From Erythrobacter sp. UBA3075 (GTDB lineage Bacteria; Pseudomonadota; Alphaproteobacteria; Sphingomonadales; Sphingomonadaceae), in NCBI GenBank assembly GCA_002367375.1, contig DFBR01000036.1, forward strand, positions 1 to 9,039: a DNA stretch of 9,039 nucleotides. The letters are read 5' to 3'. The position numbers and the translations under genes are program-made. Positions 1 through 7,254 of the stretch are shown piece by piece. The notes beneath the pieces are model-generated. The model saw nothing but the letters and a program-made list of their open reading frames with translations. It had not been told where the DNA came from and did no database searches. How positions within the stretch are numbered: position 1 is the first letter of the stretch; the number at the start of each line of letters is the position of its first letter.

Positions 1-27
1 GATACAAATGCCTTTCAGGAGAGATAT

Positions 28-918
28 GTGAGCGCCGATGACCACAGCGAAGAACGCGAATTGAAAGACCACAAGTTCTATCACGCCGACAGCGAAGCCA
101 AATTCGCTGACTCAATCCCGCAAGATACGCCGCAGACGCGCCACCCGGCCTATAAGCTGGCTTTCCGCGATACTGACTTCCTGCTGCGCGAAGAATTGCG
201 CCCGGTTCGCTTCCAGCTTGAATTGCTCAAGCCTGAAATGCTGCTGGAAGAAGCCGGCGTTGGCTCAACGCTGGTGATGTATGGTTCGGCCCGCATTCCC
301 TCGCCCGAAGAGGCGGAGAATGTCATCAAGGCAGCCGAGAACGGCACTGAATATGAACAGCTGGTTGCGCGCAATCTGGCGGCCAAGTCCAAATATTACG
401 AAGAAGCTTACAAGCTGGCCAAGCTGGCAGGCGAGAAGGCGATCATCGAAGATGGGCACCGCCAATTCGTCGTGTGTTCGGGTGGCGGCCCCTCGATCAT
501 GGAAGCTGCCAACAAGGGTGCCAGCGATGCGGGCGCAGAGAGCATCGGGCTTAACATCATTCTGCCGCATGAACAGGCGCCCAATTCCTACGTCACGCCG
601 TACCTGTCGCTGAACTTCCACTATTTCGCGCTGCGCAAAATGCACTTCCTGATGCGCGCCCGCGCAGTGGCCGTTTTCCCCGGCGGATTTGGCACGTTTG
701 ACGAAACCTTCGAACTGCTGACTCTGATCCAGACCGGTAAGATGAAGCCCATTCCAATCCTGCTGTTCGGCAAAACCTTCTGGGAGCGGGTCGTCAATCT
801 GGAAGCGATTGCCGAAGAAGGCACGATTTCCAAAAAGGATCTCGACCTCATCACCTGGTGTGAAACTGCTGAAGAAGGCTGGGCTGCGATTTCTGCATTT
901 TACGAATTGGATCGGTAG
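28..918 (+). CDS. LOG family (TIGR00730-type) nucleotide-processing Rossmann protein
   Basis: A 296-residue protein of the LOG / 'lysine decarboxylase-like' family. Characterised members hydrolyse nucleoside 5'-monophosphates, releasing free cytokinin-like bases or ribose 5-phosphate; they are not true lysine decarboxylases. Seen directly: a glycine-rich SGGGPSIMEAANKGA segment (151-165), a conserved RKMHFL segment (202-207) and the family signature PGGFGTFDE (218-226). The first 75 residues are hydrophilic and precede the Rossmann fold, making it longer than the common ~190-residue LOG enzymes. GTG at 28 is chosen because AGGAG (17-21) lies 6 nt upstream. The frame stays open to the window edge, so an earlier start cannot be formally excluded. 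purU follows after 34 bp on the same strand, so co-transcription is possible. Substrate is not predictable from sequence. Confidence 0.9.
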   Translation: MSADDHSEERELKDHKFYHADSEAKFADSIPQDTPQTRHPAYKLAFRDTDFLLREELRPVRFQLELLKPEMLLEEAGVGSTLVMYGSARIPSPEEAENVIKAAENGTEYEQLVARNLAAKSKYYEEAYKLAKLAGEKAIIEDGHRQFVVCSGGGPSIMEAANKGASDAGAESIGLNIILPHEQAPNSYVTPYLSLNFHYFALRKMHFLMRARAVAVFPGGFGTFDETFELLTLIQTGKMKPIPILLFGKTFWERVVNLEAIAEEGTISKKDLDLITWCETAEEGWAAISAFYELDR

Positions 919-952
919 CCGCAGCAAATTGGCTCATGGGAAAAGCTACAAG

Positions 953-1828
953 ATGAGCACGCCCGTCGCTCAAGATACGTTTATCCTGACCCTGTCCTGC
1001 ATGGACCGGGTTGGCATCGTTGCGGCTGTCACCGGGCACCTCGCCAGCATTCAGGGCTTTATCCTCGACAGCCAACAATATGCCGATCTTGATGCCGGGA
1101 GTTTCTTCCTGCGGCTGGAATTCAAATCCGCAGGGGACGATTTTCCGCACACGCTGGAAGAGCTGCGCGCTGGGCTGGAGCCGATCGCGCGGCAATTCGA
1201 TCTGGATTGGGAGCTGTTGCCGAGTTCCCATACTCCCAGGCTGTTAATCGCGGTTTCCAAGGGCAGCCATTGCCTCAACGATCTGCTGCACCGCTGGAAG
1301 ACGGGCAATCTGCCCATCGACGTGGCCGGTGTCGTTTCGAACCATCCCGATTTGCGCGACCTGACCGAATGGCACGGTGTGCCCTATCATTACCTTCCTG
1401 TGGAGCCAGACCAGCGCGCCGAGCAGGAGCAGGAACTGCTGTCAATCTTCGAAGAAAGCGGCGCCGATTACCTCGTCCTTGCCCGCTATATGCAGGTGCT
1501 ATCGCCCGAACTTGTCGAGCAACTCGCGGGCAAGTGCATCAACATTCATCACAGCTTCCTACCCAGCTTCAAGGGTGCGCGACCGTATCTGCGAGCGCAG
1601 GAACGCGGTGTGAAGCTGATCGGCGCAACCGCCCATTTCGTGACCAGCGATCTGGATGAAGGGCCGATCATCGAACAGGATGTCGAGCGCGTGGATCACC
1701 GCGCAACGGAGCGCGACCTGGCAAGGATCGGGCGGGATATTGAAGCGCGGGTGCTGGCGCGCGCGGTGCGCTGGACAGCCGAGCGCCGGGTGTTTTTGAA
1801 TGGCGCGCGGACGGTCGTGTTCCGGTGA
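953..1828 (+). CDS. purU: Formyltetrahydrofolate deformylase
   Basis: A 291-residue enzyme that hydrolyses 10-formyl-THF to THF and formate, balancing one-carbon pools and supplying formate for PurT-type purine synthesis. Seen: an N-terminal ACT domain (about 9-90) beginning with LTLSCMDRVGIVAAVTGHL, then a formyltransferase-like catalytic domain (about 95-280). KGSHCLNDLLHRW (103-115) and VVSNH (127-131) are typical of PurU. The catalytic triad of the formyltransferase/hydrolase fold is present as N197 and H199 in NIHHSFLPSF and D235 in SDLDEGP. The frame is open upstream to 809, but that stretch overlaps the LOG gene. ATG at 953 gives the family's usual length and places the ACT domain near the N-terminus, with a weak purine-rich GGGAAAAG (938-945) ahead of it. 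A distant alternative, GART/PurN, is unlikely because PurN lacks the ACT domain. Confidence 0.95.
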   Translation: MSTPVAQDTFILTLSCMDRVGIVAAVTGHLASIQGFILDSQQYADLDAGSFFLRLEFKSAGDDFPHTLEELRAGLEPIARQFDLDWELLPSSHTPRLLIAVSKGSHCLNDLLHRWKTGNLPIDVAGVVSNHPDLRDLTEWHGVPYHYLPVEPDQRAEQEQELLSIFEESGADYLVLARYMQVLSPELVEQLAGKCINIHHSFLPSFKGARPYLRAQERGVKLIGATAHFVTSDLDEGPIIEQDVERVDHRATERDLARIGRDIEARVLARAVRWTAERRVFLNGARTVVFR

Positions 1829-1840
1829 TCGGTCTGGAGG

Positions 1841-1871
1841 GCGCTGAGCGACCAGAGCGCTGGTTCAGCGC
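1841..1871. terminator. Nested hairpin between convergent purU and thiD
   Basis: GCGCTGA (1841-1847) pairs with TCAGCGC (1865-1871), and inside it ACCAG (1851-1855) pairs with CTGGT (1860-1864). This leaves a 3-nt bulge (1848-1850) and a 4-nt loop (1856-1859), for 12 paired bases in all. It sits 12 nt after the purU stop and its right arm includes the thiD stop codon (1865-1867). No T-run follows on either strand, so it is not a canonical intrinsic terminator. It may act as a bidirectional mRNA 3'-end stabiliser or a weak terminator. Confidence 0.45.
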
Positions 1872-2617
1872 ACCGCCTGATGTCCCAGCGGGCCGTTGCC
1901 AAATCCGAACCCCGGCGCGGCCTTCAATGCCTCTCGCACAAATTTGCGCGCCTCTGCGACAGCTTCTTCCAGCGTAAGCCCAAGCGCCAGATGTGTCGCT
2001 ATGGCGCTGGAGAGCGTGCAACCGGTGCCGTGGGTGTGCTTGGTCACGATGCGCGCTTCGCTCCACACGGTGTCTTCCAAGCCGGGGCGCACAAGGCGGT
2101 CTTCGACCATCGGGCCATCGGCATCGCCGCCCTTGGCAAGATAAGCCACATTCCGCTCCGCCATGCCCGCTGCGCCGCCCATTGCTGCCAGTTCAGGCAC
2201 ATTGGGGGTGGTGAGCGTCGCCAATTCCATCAGCCACTCGAACACCTCCACCGTTGCCGGGTCCGCCAGCACCGATCCGCTGGTGGCTACCATGACGGGA
2301 TCGAATACAATCGGGCAGGGCAGATCTTCCAGCCGGTCCGCCACAACTTCAGCGATATCCGCGCTGCCGAGCATGCCGATCTTCACGGCGTCGACGCCGA
2401 TATCCTCAAGGCAGGCATCCATCTGCGCTGCAACAAAGTCAGGCGACATCGCCTCCACCGCGTGGACGCCGCGCGTGTTCTGCGCCGTGAGCGCAGTGAT
2501 GGCAGTCATCGCATAGCCGCCGAGCAGGGTGATGGTCTTGATGTCGGCCTGAATGCCCGCACCGCCTGAGGAGTCCGACCCGGCAATGGCGATGATGCGG
2601 GGCGGGCGCTTGCTCAC
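1865..2617 (-). CDS. thiD: Hydroxymethylpyrimidine/phosphomethylpyrimidine kinase
   Basis: A 250-residue ribokinase-fold enzyme of thiamine synthesis and salvage. It phosphorylates HMP and then HMP-P to HMP-PP, the pyrimidine substrate of ThiE. Seen: the substrate-binding glycine motif GSDSSGGAGIQAD (13-25), TAQNTRGVH (44-52), DPVMVATSG (106-114), TPNVPE (137-142) and the anion-hole/catalytic HGTGC (196-200) with C200. Start is GTG at 2617; it overlaps the stop of the upstream small gene by 4 bp (GTGA), implying translational coupling. It is the third gene of a glmM-DUF1272-thiD operon; no other thiamine genes are in view. Odd points: the stretch between TPN and KGG is about 14 residues shorter than in E. 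coli ThiD as I recall it, and the usual KGGH reads KGGD (162-165). Confidence 0.93.
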   Translation of the reverse strand: MSKRPPRIIAIAGSDSSGGAGIQADIKTITLLGGYAMTAITALTAQNTRGVHAVEAMSPDFVAAQMDACLEDIGVDAVKIGMLGSADIAEVVADRLEDLPCPIVFDPVMVATSGSVLADPATVEVFEWLMELATLTTPNVPELAAMGGAAGMAERNVAYLAKGGDADGPMVEDRLVRPGLEDTVWSEARIVTKHTHGTGCTLSSAIATHLALGLTLEEAVAEARKFVREALKAAPGFGFGNGPLGHQAVR

Positions 2618-2838
2618 GCTTTGAATTTCCGCTCCGTGCTCGCCGGGTACTTTTCAAGCAAGTCGCGCGAGCGCGTCGGGCGGTCGAGCAATTCGCCGCC
2701 GCAATTGGGGCAGATATCGTCCAGCGTAGCGGCACATTTCGCGCAGAATGTGCATTCAAAGCTGCAAATGAATGCGCCGGGAAGGTCGGCTGGCAGATCC
2801 GCGCCGCAGCGTTCGCAATCGGGGCGCATGTGCAGCAT
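2614..2838 (-). CDS. DUF1272 small cysteine-rich (probable zinc-binding) protein
   Basis: A 74-residue protein matching the DUF1272 family as I remember it, whose function is unknown. Seen: near the N-terminus MRPDCERCGADLP (4-16), a central SFECTFCAKC (26-35) and CPNCGG (43-48). Eight cysteines (8, 11, 25, 29, 32, 35, 43, 46), mostly in CxxC spacing, suggest one or two structural zinc sites. No signal peptide or membrane segment. ATG at 2838 is preferred to the in-frame ATG at 2865, because it matches the family N-terminus and forms a TGATG junction with the glmM stop, sharing one base. The stop overlaps the thiD start (GTGA). Position between glmM and thiD implies co-translation, but gives no direct functional clue. 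Confidence 0.85.
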   Translation of the reverse strand: MLHMRPDCERCGADLPADLPGAFICSFECTFCAKCAATLDDICPNCGGELLDRPTRSRDLLEKYPASTERKFKA

Positions 2839-4175
2839 CAGATCGCCTTGGTCACCGCTTCGCAAATGTCGTCCACCATGCGGTTGACCTGCGCTTCATC
2901 ATCGCCTTCCGCCATCACGCGGACGAGCGGTTCTGTGCCTGACTTGCGAATCACCAGCCGACCGCTGCCACCCAGTTCGCCCTCTGCCGCAGCGATGACG
3001 TCTTTCACGCTTTGGGCCTCCAGCGGGTCGGCATCTTCATAGCGCACATTCTTCAGCACTTGCGGGACGGGATCGAAGACATGCAGCAATTCGCTGGCCG
3101 GTTTGCCAGTGCGCACCATGGCGGCGAGCACTTGCAGCGCGGCCACTGTGCCATCGCCCGTGGTGGCGTGATCGAGCAGAATCATGTGGCCAGACTGTTC
3201 GCCGCCGACATTGTACCCGCCTGCCTTCATCGCCTCGAGCACATAGCGGTCGCCCACTTTGGTGCGCACGAGTTCCAGCCCTTGGCCTTGCAGAAAACGC
3301 TCCAGTCCGAGATTTGACATGACTGTCGAAACGACGCCGCCGCCACGCAGCAGGCCGCGTTTTGCCCAGCGGCTGCCGATCAGCGCCATGATCTGATCGC
3401 CGTCGACCTCATGGCCCTTTTCATCGATCACGATCAGCCGGTCGGCATCGCCATCGAGCGCGATGCCGATATCCGCGCCTTCTTCGACTACGCGCGCCTT
3501 GATCGCATCCAGGGCAGTGGAGCCGACGCCATCGTTGATGTTCTTGCCATTGGGCTCCACGCCCATGGCGATGACTTTCGCGCCCAATTCCCAGATCGCG
3601 GTAGGCGTCACATTGTAAGCTGCACCATTGGCGCAATCGACAACGATCTTCAGCCCGTCGAGCCGCAGCTCTTCGGGCAGAGCACGTTTGACCGCGTGGA
3701 TGTAGCGCCCGCGTGCATCTTCGATCCGGCGTGCGCGGCCAATGGCATCACCTTCGGCCAGCGTCTGCTCGACCTGCATCGCAGCTTCGATGGCTTCCTC
3801 GTCAGCGTCCGACAATTTGAACCCATCGGGGCCGAACAGCTTGATGCCATTGTCGGGATAGGCGTTGTGGCTGGCGGAAATCATGACGCCGATATCGGCG
3901 CGCATTTCGCGGGTGAGCAGCGCAACTGCCGGAGTGGGCAAAGGCCCGGTCATGATCACATCCATGCCAACACTGGTGAATCCTGCGACCAGCGCGTTTT
4001 CCATCATATAGCCCGACAGGCGCGTATCCTTGCCTATCACCACCCGGTGTTTGTGATCGCCGCGCACAAAGTGGCTGCCTGCTGCTTGGCCCACATTCAT
4101 GGCGATGGCGGCATTAAGTTTCTTGCCGTTGGCGCGGCCACGAATGCCGTCTGTGCCGAAATAGGTGCGTCCCAT
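2838..4175 (-). CDS. glmM: Phosphoglucosamine mutase
   Basis: A 445-residue cytoplasmic enzyme converting glucosamine-6-phosphate to glucosamine-1-phosphate, feeding UDP-GlcNAc for peptidoglycan and lipopolysaccharide. Seen: N-terminal YFGTDGIRG (5-13), the phosphoserine loop ISASHN (99-104) with S102 as the phosphorylated residue, the metal-binding DGDADR (241-246), sugar-binding GGEQSGH (324-330) and the C-terminal phosphate-binding [12 protein letters not shown] (410-421). Length and motif spacing match bacterial GlmM rather than PMM/PGM. ATG at 4175 is preceded by a purine-rich AGAGAGA ribosome-binding region. It is the first gene of the minus-strand operon and is divergent from sodB across a ~180-bp gap. 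Confidence 0.97.
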   Translation of the reverse strand: MGRTYFGTDGIRGRANGKKLNAAIAMNVGQAAGSHFVRGDHKHRVVIGKDTRLSGYMMENALVAGFTSVGMDVIMTGPLPTPAVALLTREMRADIGVMISASHNAYPDNGIKLFGPDGFKLSDADEEAIEAAMQVEQTLAEGDAIGRARRIEDARGRYIHAVKRALPEELRLDGLKIVVDCANGAAYNVTPTAIWELGAKVIAMGVEPNGKNINDGVGSTALDAIKARVVEEGADIGIALDGDADRLIVIDEKGHEVDGDQIMALIGSRWAKRGLLRGGGVVSTVMSNLGLERFLQGQGLELVRTKVGDRYVLEAMKAGGYNVGGEQSGHMILLDHATTGDGTVAALQVLAAMVRTGKPASELLHVFDPVPQVLKNVRYEDADPLEAQSVKDVIAAAEGELGGSGRLVIRKSGTEPLVRVMAEGDDEAQVNRMVDDICEAVTKAI

Positions 4176-4356
4176 GTGTCTCTCTTGCCCTCGGTGCGAT
4201 GCCGCGCTTCAATGCCGCCTTGCGCCCATATTGTCACGCCTCAACCGGCACGGCAGGGTTGTGATCAGAATTTCAGCTCGTAAATGCAACTACACCGCGC
4301 CTCAGGCGTTGCCACTGCAAGACCCGATTATCACTCACTGGAAGGACGACCTCACT
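4176..4356. promoter_or_regulatory. Divergent intergenic region glmM / sodB
   Basis: This 181-bp gap must hold promoters for glmM (leftward) and sodB (rightward). I see only loose sigma-70-like hexamers: TTGTGA (4259-4264), 16 nt, then TAAATG (4281-4286) toward sodB. The match is too weak to call a promoter. A short inverted repeat CAACC (4242-4246)/GGTTG (4257-4261) lies in the middle and could be an operator, but 5 bp is unconvincing. The sodB reading frame is open through this whole stretch, but nothing there resembles protein. A GGAAGG ribosome-binding site (4340-4345) precedes sodB. Confidence 0.4.
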
Positions 4357-4968
4357 ATGGCTATCACACTTATGCCGCTGCCTTACGATGCCGAAGCGAT
4401 TGCACCTGCGATCACCGCAGAAACATTCAGCTACCATCACGGCAAGCACCATCAGGCCTATGTCGACAAGACCAACGCCGCGATTGAAGGCACGGCCCAT
4501 GCGGACAAGTCGCTGGAAGAAATCGTCGCCGCCTCGCGCGGGAGCGATCAGGGATTGTTCAACAATTCCGCGCAGGTCTGGAACCACGGCTTCTACTGGC
4601 ACTCGCTGGCCCCGCAGAGCAATGGCCCGAGCGGTGATCTCGCCGCGAAGATCGACGAAAGCTTCGGCTCGCTCGATGCGCTGAAAGATCAGCTAAAGGG
4701 CAAGGGCGCAGGCCATTTCGCCAGTGGTTGGGTGTGGCTGGTCGAGAAGGACGGCAAACTGGCCGTGGTCGACTCGCATGACGCCGATACTGTTGCCGAT
4801 CAGGGTATGAACCCGCTGCTGGTCATCGACCTGTGGGAACACGCTTATTACCTCGACCACCAGAATGCCCGCCCCAGCTATCTTTCGGCCGTGGTGGACG
4901 GTCACCTGAACTGGGATTTCGCAGCGGACAATCTCGCACGCGGAACAGCTTGGACCTATCCCGCCTAA
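4357..4968 (+). CDS. sodB: Iron superoxide dismutase
   Basis: A 203-residue Fe/Mn-family superoxide dismutase, converting superoxide to hydrogen peroxide and oxygen. Seen: the N-terminal helical-hairpin domain with the motif YHHGKHHQAYV (26-36), and the C-terminal alpha/beta domain with DLWEHAYYLDH (158-168). The four metal ligands are H27, H77 (in WNHGFYW), D158 and H162. Q73 in NNSAQVWNH is the glutamine position typical of iron-type enzymes; manganese types have glycine there. No signal peptide, so cytoplasmic. ATG at 4357 is chosen over earlier in-frame starts because it gives the standard family N-terminus and has GGAAGG at 4340-4345, 11 nt upstream. It is monocistronic, ending at a strong terminator. 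Confidence 0.97.
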   Translation: MAITLMPLPYDAEAIAPAITAETFSYHHGKHHQAYVDKTNAAIEGTAHADKSLEEIVAASRGSDQGLFNNSAQVWNHGFYWHSLAPQSNGPSGDLAAKIDESFGSLDALKDQLKGKGAGHFASGWVWLVEKDGKLAVVDSHDADTVADQGMNPLLVIDLWEHAYYLDHQNARPSYLSAVVDGHLNWDFAADNLARGTAWTYPA

Positions 4969-4990
4969 ACTTGGCGATCTTAGGATTTTG

Positions 4991-5026
4991 AAAGGCCCGT
5001 GCCCCGATGAGGGGTGCGGGCCTTTT
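4991..5026 (+). terminator. Intrinsic terminator of sodB
   Basis: AAAGGCCCG (4991-4999) pairs perfectly with CGGGCCTTT (5017-5025). The stem continues through two G-T wobbles into CCCC/GGGG around a GATGA loop, and is followed by TTTT at 5023-5026. It lies 22 nt after the sodB stop. The A-rich left flank means the opposite-strand transcript from the converging AI-2E-family gene would also form the hairpin. Its trailing T-run is interrupted, so termination in that direction may be weaker. Confidence 0.88.
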
Positions 5027-5036
5027 GCATGGTTGT

Positions 5037-6269
5037 TTAGTCGTCCGCCTGCAGATCAAGGACTTTGGTCGCAAACAATGGCTCGCCAAACAGGAAGCCG
5101 ACGATATTGGGCCTGCCCAGATGATCGACCAGCGCGGTCAGCGTGAGCAGGATCGGCACTGACAGAAGAGCGCCAGCGACGCCCCAGATCCATCCGAAAT
5201 AGGATAGGGTCAAAAGGATCGCGACCGGGTTCATGGTGAAGCGCGCACCCAGCACGCTGGGAGTCACGACATTGGCTTCTATTGTGTTCAGGCCGAAATA
5301 CGCCGCCGCAGGAATCATTCCCACAAACACCGATTCCGCTGACCCAAGCCCGAACAGGCCGAGCAGTATGACCATGATCAGCGGTCCGATATATGGCACG
5401 AAGTTGAGCAGTGCAGCGAGCCCGCCCCACATCACCGGCGCTTCCATGCCGAGCGCCCATGCGCCAAGGCCCACGATTACGCCCATGCCTGTGTTGATAA
5501 GGCCGACCGTCAGAATATAGGCTGCCACCCGGTCCTGCACTTCACGCATGGCGCGGGCTGCTTTGAGGCTGGCACCGACTTGCTGGCGGTCCAGCAACAG
5601 CCTGCGGCGCAGGCGCACGCGCGCCTCGATCATGAAGAAGGCCAGCAGGAAGGTCAGCAGCAATTCCAGCAGCACCGTCGGGGTGGCGAAGGCGAGCTGT
5701 TCAAGCATCGTTGGTCCGGCCAGCACCACCTGCTGTTCGCCATCGCCGGACAGAGCCGCCAATTGCCGGTTCAGCTCGCCCACCCACGCGAAAGTCATTT
5801 GCAAATCGCTGAAATGCTCGCCGACCTGCCGCGCCATCGACGGGATTTCGTCATAAAGTGAAATGGCGGGCGTGAAGACGGCCGTCAGCGCCAGCGCCAG
5901 AATTGCGAAGAATACCAGCAACGCCAGCAGCGATGCAAGGACATTGGGTATGCCCCAGCCCGCCAATTTGTCAGCCAGTGGGGAGAGGATGATCGTTACG
6001 ATAACCGCTCCGACAAGCGGCAGGAAAACCACCGATCCGATCGAGAGCACGAAGGGCAGGGCCAGAAACAGGCCGATGGCGAGCAGCACGACCAGCGCCG
6101 AAATCAACCGCACTTCCTGCGCCGCGAAAGCCAGCGGGCTGCGATCCGTTTGCGCCTGCTGGCTCGTTGCAGGCCGGTCCATGGCAGATTGGTCCGAAAC
6201 AGGCTGAGCTTTGCCGGACCGGCCTGTAGTTGCCCTGCCTGCCGCGGAATGATCCCCAGACGCACTCAT
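5037..6269 (-). CDS. AI-2E/PerM (UPF0118) family transporter
   Basis: A 410-residue polytopic inner-membrane protein of the AI-2E family exporter/permease group, whose members include TqsA (autoinducer-2 export) and PerM-like or Na+/H+-antiporter-like proteins. Seen: a hydrophilic, Ser/Gln-rich cytoplasmic tail (about 1-50), paired membrane helices (about 54-93 and 107-135), a soluble middle segment (136-180), then further helices. The C-terminal family motif LNFVPYIGPL and the segment with NPVAILLTLSYFGWIWGVAGALLSVP are typical. Substrate cannot be predicted from this family. ATG at 6269 is used; an in-frame ATG at residue 30 (6182) would shorten only the disordered tail. It lies 57 bp downstream of ecfG on the same strand with no obvious terminator between them, so read-through from the stress operon is possible. 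Confidence 0.9.
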   Translation of the reverse strand: MSASGDHSAAGRATTGRSGKAQPVSDQSAMDRPATSQQAQTDRSPLAFAAQEVRLISALVVLLAIGLFLALPFVLSIGSVVFLPLVGAVIVTIILSPLADKLAGWGIPNVLASLLALLVFFAILALALTAVFTPAISLYDEIPSMARQVGEHFSDLQMTFAWVGELNRQLAALSGDGEQQVVLAGPTMLEQLAFATPTVLLELLLTFLLAFFMIEARVRLRRRLLLDRQQVGASLKAARAMREVQDRVAAYILTVGLINTGMGVIVGLGAWALGMEAPVMWGGLAALLNFVPYIGPLIMVILLGLFGLGSAESVFVGMIPAAAYFGLNTIEANVVTPSVLGARFTMNPVAILLTLSYFGWIWGVAGALLSVPILLTLTALVDHLGRPNIVGFLFGEPLFATKVLDLQADD

Positions 6270-6283
6270 TGCACGGTCCCTGC

Positions 6284-6299
6284 CCTTGTTGCCTTGTTG
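6284..6299. repeat. Tandem 8-bp direct repeat upstream of the AI-2E-family gene
   Basis: CCTTGTTG occurs twice with no gap (6284-6291, 6292-6299), in the ecfG / AI-2E-family gene gap, 15-30 nt ahead of that gene's ATG. On its mRNA this reads CAACAAGG twice, next to AGGGA. It could be chance, a replication-slippage tract, or part of the leader. Confidence 0.5.
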
Positions 6300-6326
6300 C
6301 GCCCAGACGATGGACGCTGCGGAAGA

Positions 6327-6962
6327 CTATTTGTTCGTCGCTGCCGCTTCGCCGCGGCCTGCTGCCACGTCATCCAGCTCTTGCAGGATGGCGCGATGCG
6401 CTGCCGGATCTCCAATTGAGCGCTCGGGGATGTCTCCATCCTGAATCATGCTGGTCAGCGCCGCACGGGCACGACCAACACGGCTTTTGATCGTGCCGAC
6501 AGCGCAGCCACAGATATTGGCCGCCTCTTCATAGGAAAACCCGCCTGCACCTACCAGTAGCAGCGCCTCGCGCCTTTCGGGTGGCAGGGTCAGCAATGCG
6601 CGGTGGAGATCGGACAGGTGAATTGGCTCTTCCTGTCCGGCGGGTGCCGTCAGGATACGCTCGGCCACGCCTTCATCATACTCGCCGCGAAAGCGATTGC
6701 GGCGCATGTCGGTGAGATAGGCGTTGCGCAGAATTACGAAGGTCCAAGCGCGCATGGAGGTGCCGGGTTCAAAGCGTTCCTGTGCTGCCCAGGCCTTGAG
6801 GAGCGCTTCCTGCACCAGATCGTCGGCCATGTCGGGTCGGCCACACAGGCCGCGCGCGAATGCACGCAGATGCGGCACAACCTCGGTCAATTCCCGCTTG
6901 AAGGCGCGCTTGTCCGCTTCGCTGCGCTGCGGCAGCTCTCGTTTTGTCGCCTGCTTGCTCAT
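6327..6962 (-). CDS. ecfG: EcfG-type general stress response sigma factor
   Basis: A 211-residue ECF sigma factor of the alphaproteobacterial general stress response group (EcfG/SigT/RpoE2, ECF15). Seen: a sigma-2 domain (about 25-92) with DDLVQEALLKAW (47-58) and an RNAYLTDMRRNR stretch (79-90), a linker, then a sigma-4 domain (about 118-170) with LPPERREALLLV and the helix-turn-helix SYEEAANICGCAVGTIKSRVGRAR region. The C-terminal tail of about 40 residues is Ala/Asp/Glu-rich. The ATG overlaps the nepR stop (ATGA, 6959-6962), which couples translation to the anti-sigma factor. In the known pathway NepR binds and silences EcfG until phosphorylated PhyR sequesters NepR. A consensus EcfG promoter lies upstream of nepR, implying autoregulation. 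Confidence 0.93.
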   Translation of the reverse strand: MSKQATKRELPQRSEADKRAFKRELTEVVPHLRAFARGLCGRPDMADDLVQEALLKAWAAQERFEPGTSMRAWTFVILRNAYLTDMRRNRFRGEYDEGVAERILTAPAGQEEPIHLSDLHRALLTLPPERREALLLVGAGGFSYEEAANICGCAVGTIKSRVGRARAALTSMIQDGDIPERSIGDPAAHRAILQELDDVAAGRGEAAATNK

Positions 6963-7141
6963 TTGGTTCCGTTTTCGTCCAGCTTGGAAAGCAGGTCCTT
7001 GAAACTATCCGGCAGCGGTTCATCCAACACACTATCGTAAAGGCGTTTCAGGCCGGACGTCCATTCCGGTTCACCTGCGGCGCAAGTTTTCGCCTTTTCG
7101 GCAGACGTAGCAACTTTCTTTGCTTCCTTTGGGGATGCCAT
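6959..7141 (-). CDS. nepR: NepR-family anti-sigma factor
   Basis: A 60-residue anti-sigma factor. The core motif SGLKRLYDSVLDEPLPDSF (29-47) followed by LLSKLD (50-55) is the NepR signature, in which two helices bind EcfG or, under stress, the sigma-like domain of PhyR. The first ~25 residues are Lys/Ala-rich and probably disordered, as in other NepRs. ATG at 7141 is preferred over an in-frame GTG at 7189; the extra 16 residues do not resemble the family, and neither start has a strong ribosome-binding site (AAGAG precedes the ATG). The stop overlaps the ecfG start by 4 bp. The small size and position immediately before ecfG are the standard arrangement. Confidence 0.9.
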   Translation of the reverse strand: MASPKEAKKVATSAEKAKTCAAGEPEWTSGLKRLYDSVLDEPLPDSFKDLLSKLDENGTK

Positions 7142-7229
7142 GTGCTCTTTTATTTCCCGTTGCGACCTCTCCCATGCATGATTTTGCACCGGATTGGCCG
7201 CTCAAAAATGATCTTCCAAGTGTGAGATC

Positions 7230-7254
7230 GGAACGAAACGCCGCGCCTCCGGTT
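7230..7254 (+). promoter_or_regulatory. Probable EcfG-dependent promoter for the divergent kinase
   Basis: On the plus strand, GGAAC (7230-7234) is followed by 16 nt and GGTT (7251-7254). This has the EcfG spacing, with one mismatch in the -10 element (G for C). It is the mirror image of the nepR promoter, because the element is the inverted repeat GGAAC-N17-GTTCC. Transcription would start near 7260, giving a leader of roughly 100 nt before the kinase gene. Confidence 0.6.

Noticed and set aside
265..927. 220-residue ORF antisense to the LOG-family gene
   Set aside because: It is a mirror of a well-supported gene, has no recognisable domain and no separate ribosome-binding context.
809..952. 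48-codon N-terminal extension of purU overlapping the LOG gene
   Set aside because: The ACT domain and normal PurU length begin at ATG 953; the extension is an out-of-frame reading of the LOG gene's end.
1880..2569. 229-residue plus-strand ORF antisense to thiD
   Set aside because: Composition is Arg/His/Ala-rich shadow sequence; the ThiD motifs on the other strand are complete.
3411..4283. 290-residue plus-strand ORF antisense to glmM
   Set aside because: GlmM on the minus strand has every catalytic motif; the antisense frame shows no family resemblance and runs into the sodB leader.
4259..4286. Sigma-70-like promoter for sodB
   Set aside because: The -10 hexamer matches poorly, so it is mentioned only within the intergenic entry.
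4165..4356. 64-codon N-terminal extension of sodB
   Set aside because: It is open by chance; the standard Fe-SOD N-terminus begins at 4357 and has its own ribosome-binding site.
6944..6968. Another GGAAC (minus strand) at the nepR/ecfG junction as an internal EcfG promoter
   Set aside because: Sixteen nt downstream the sequence is CGAC, not CGTT, and it lies inside coding sequence.
7142..7189. GTG start extending NepR by 16 residues
   Set aside because: The added residues do not resemble NepR family sequence and have no Shine-Dalgarno; ATG 7141 is preferred, though not proven.
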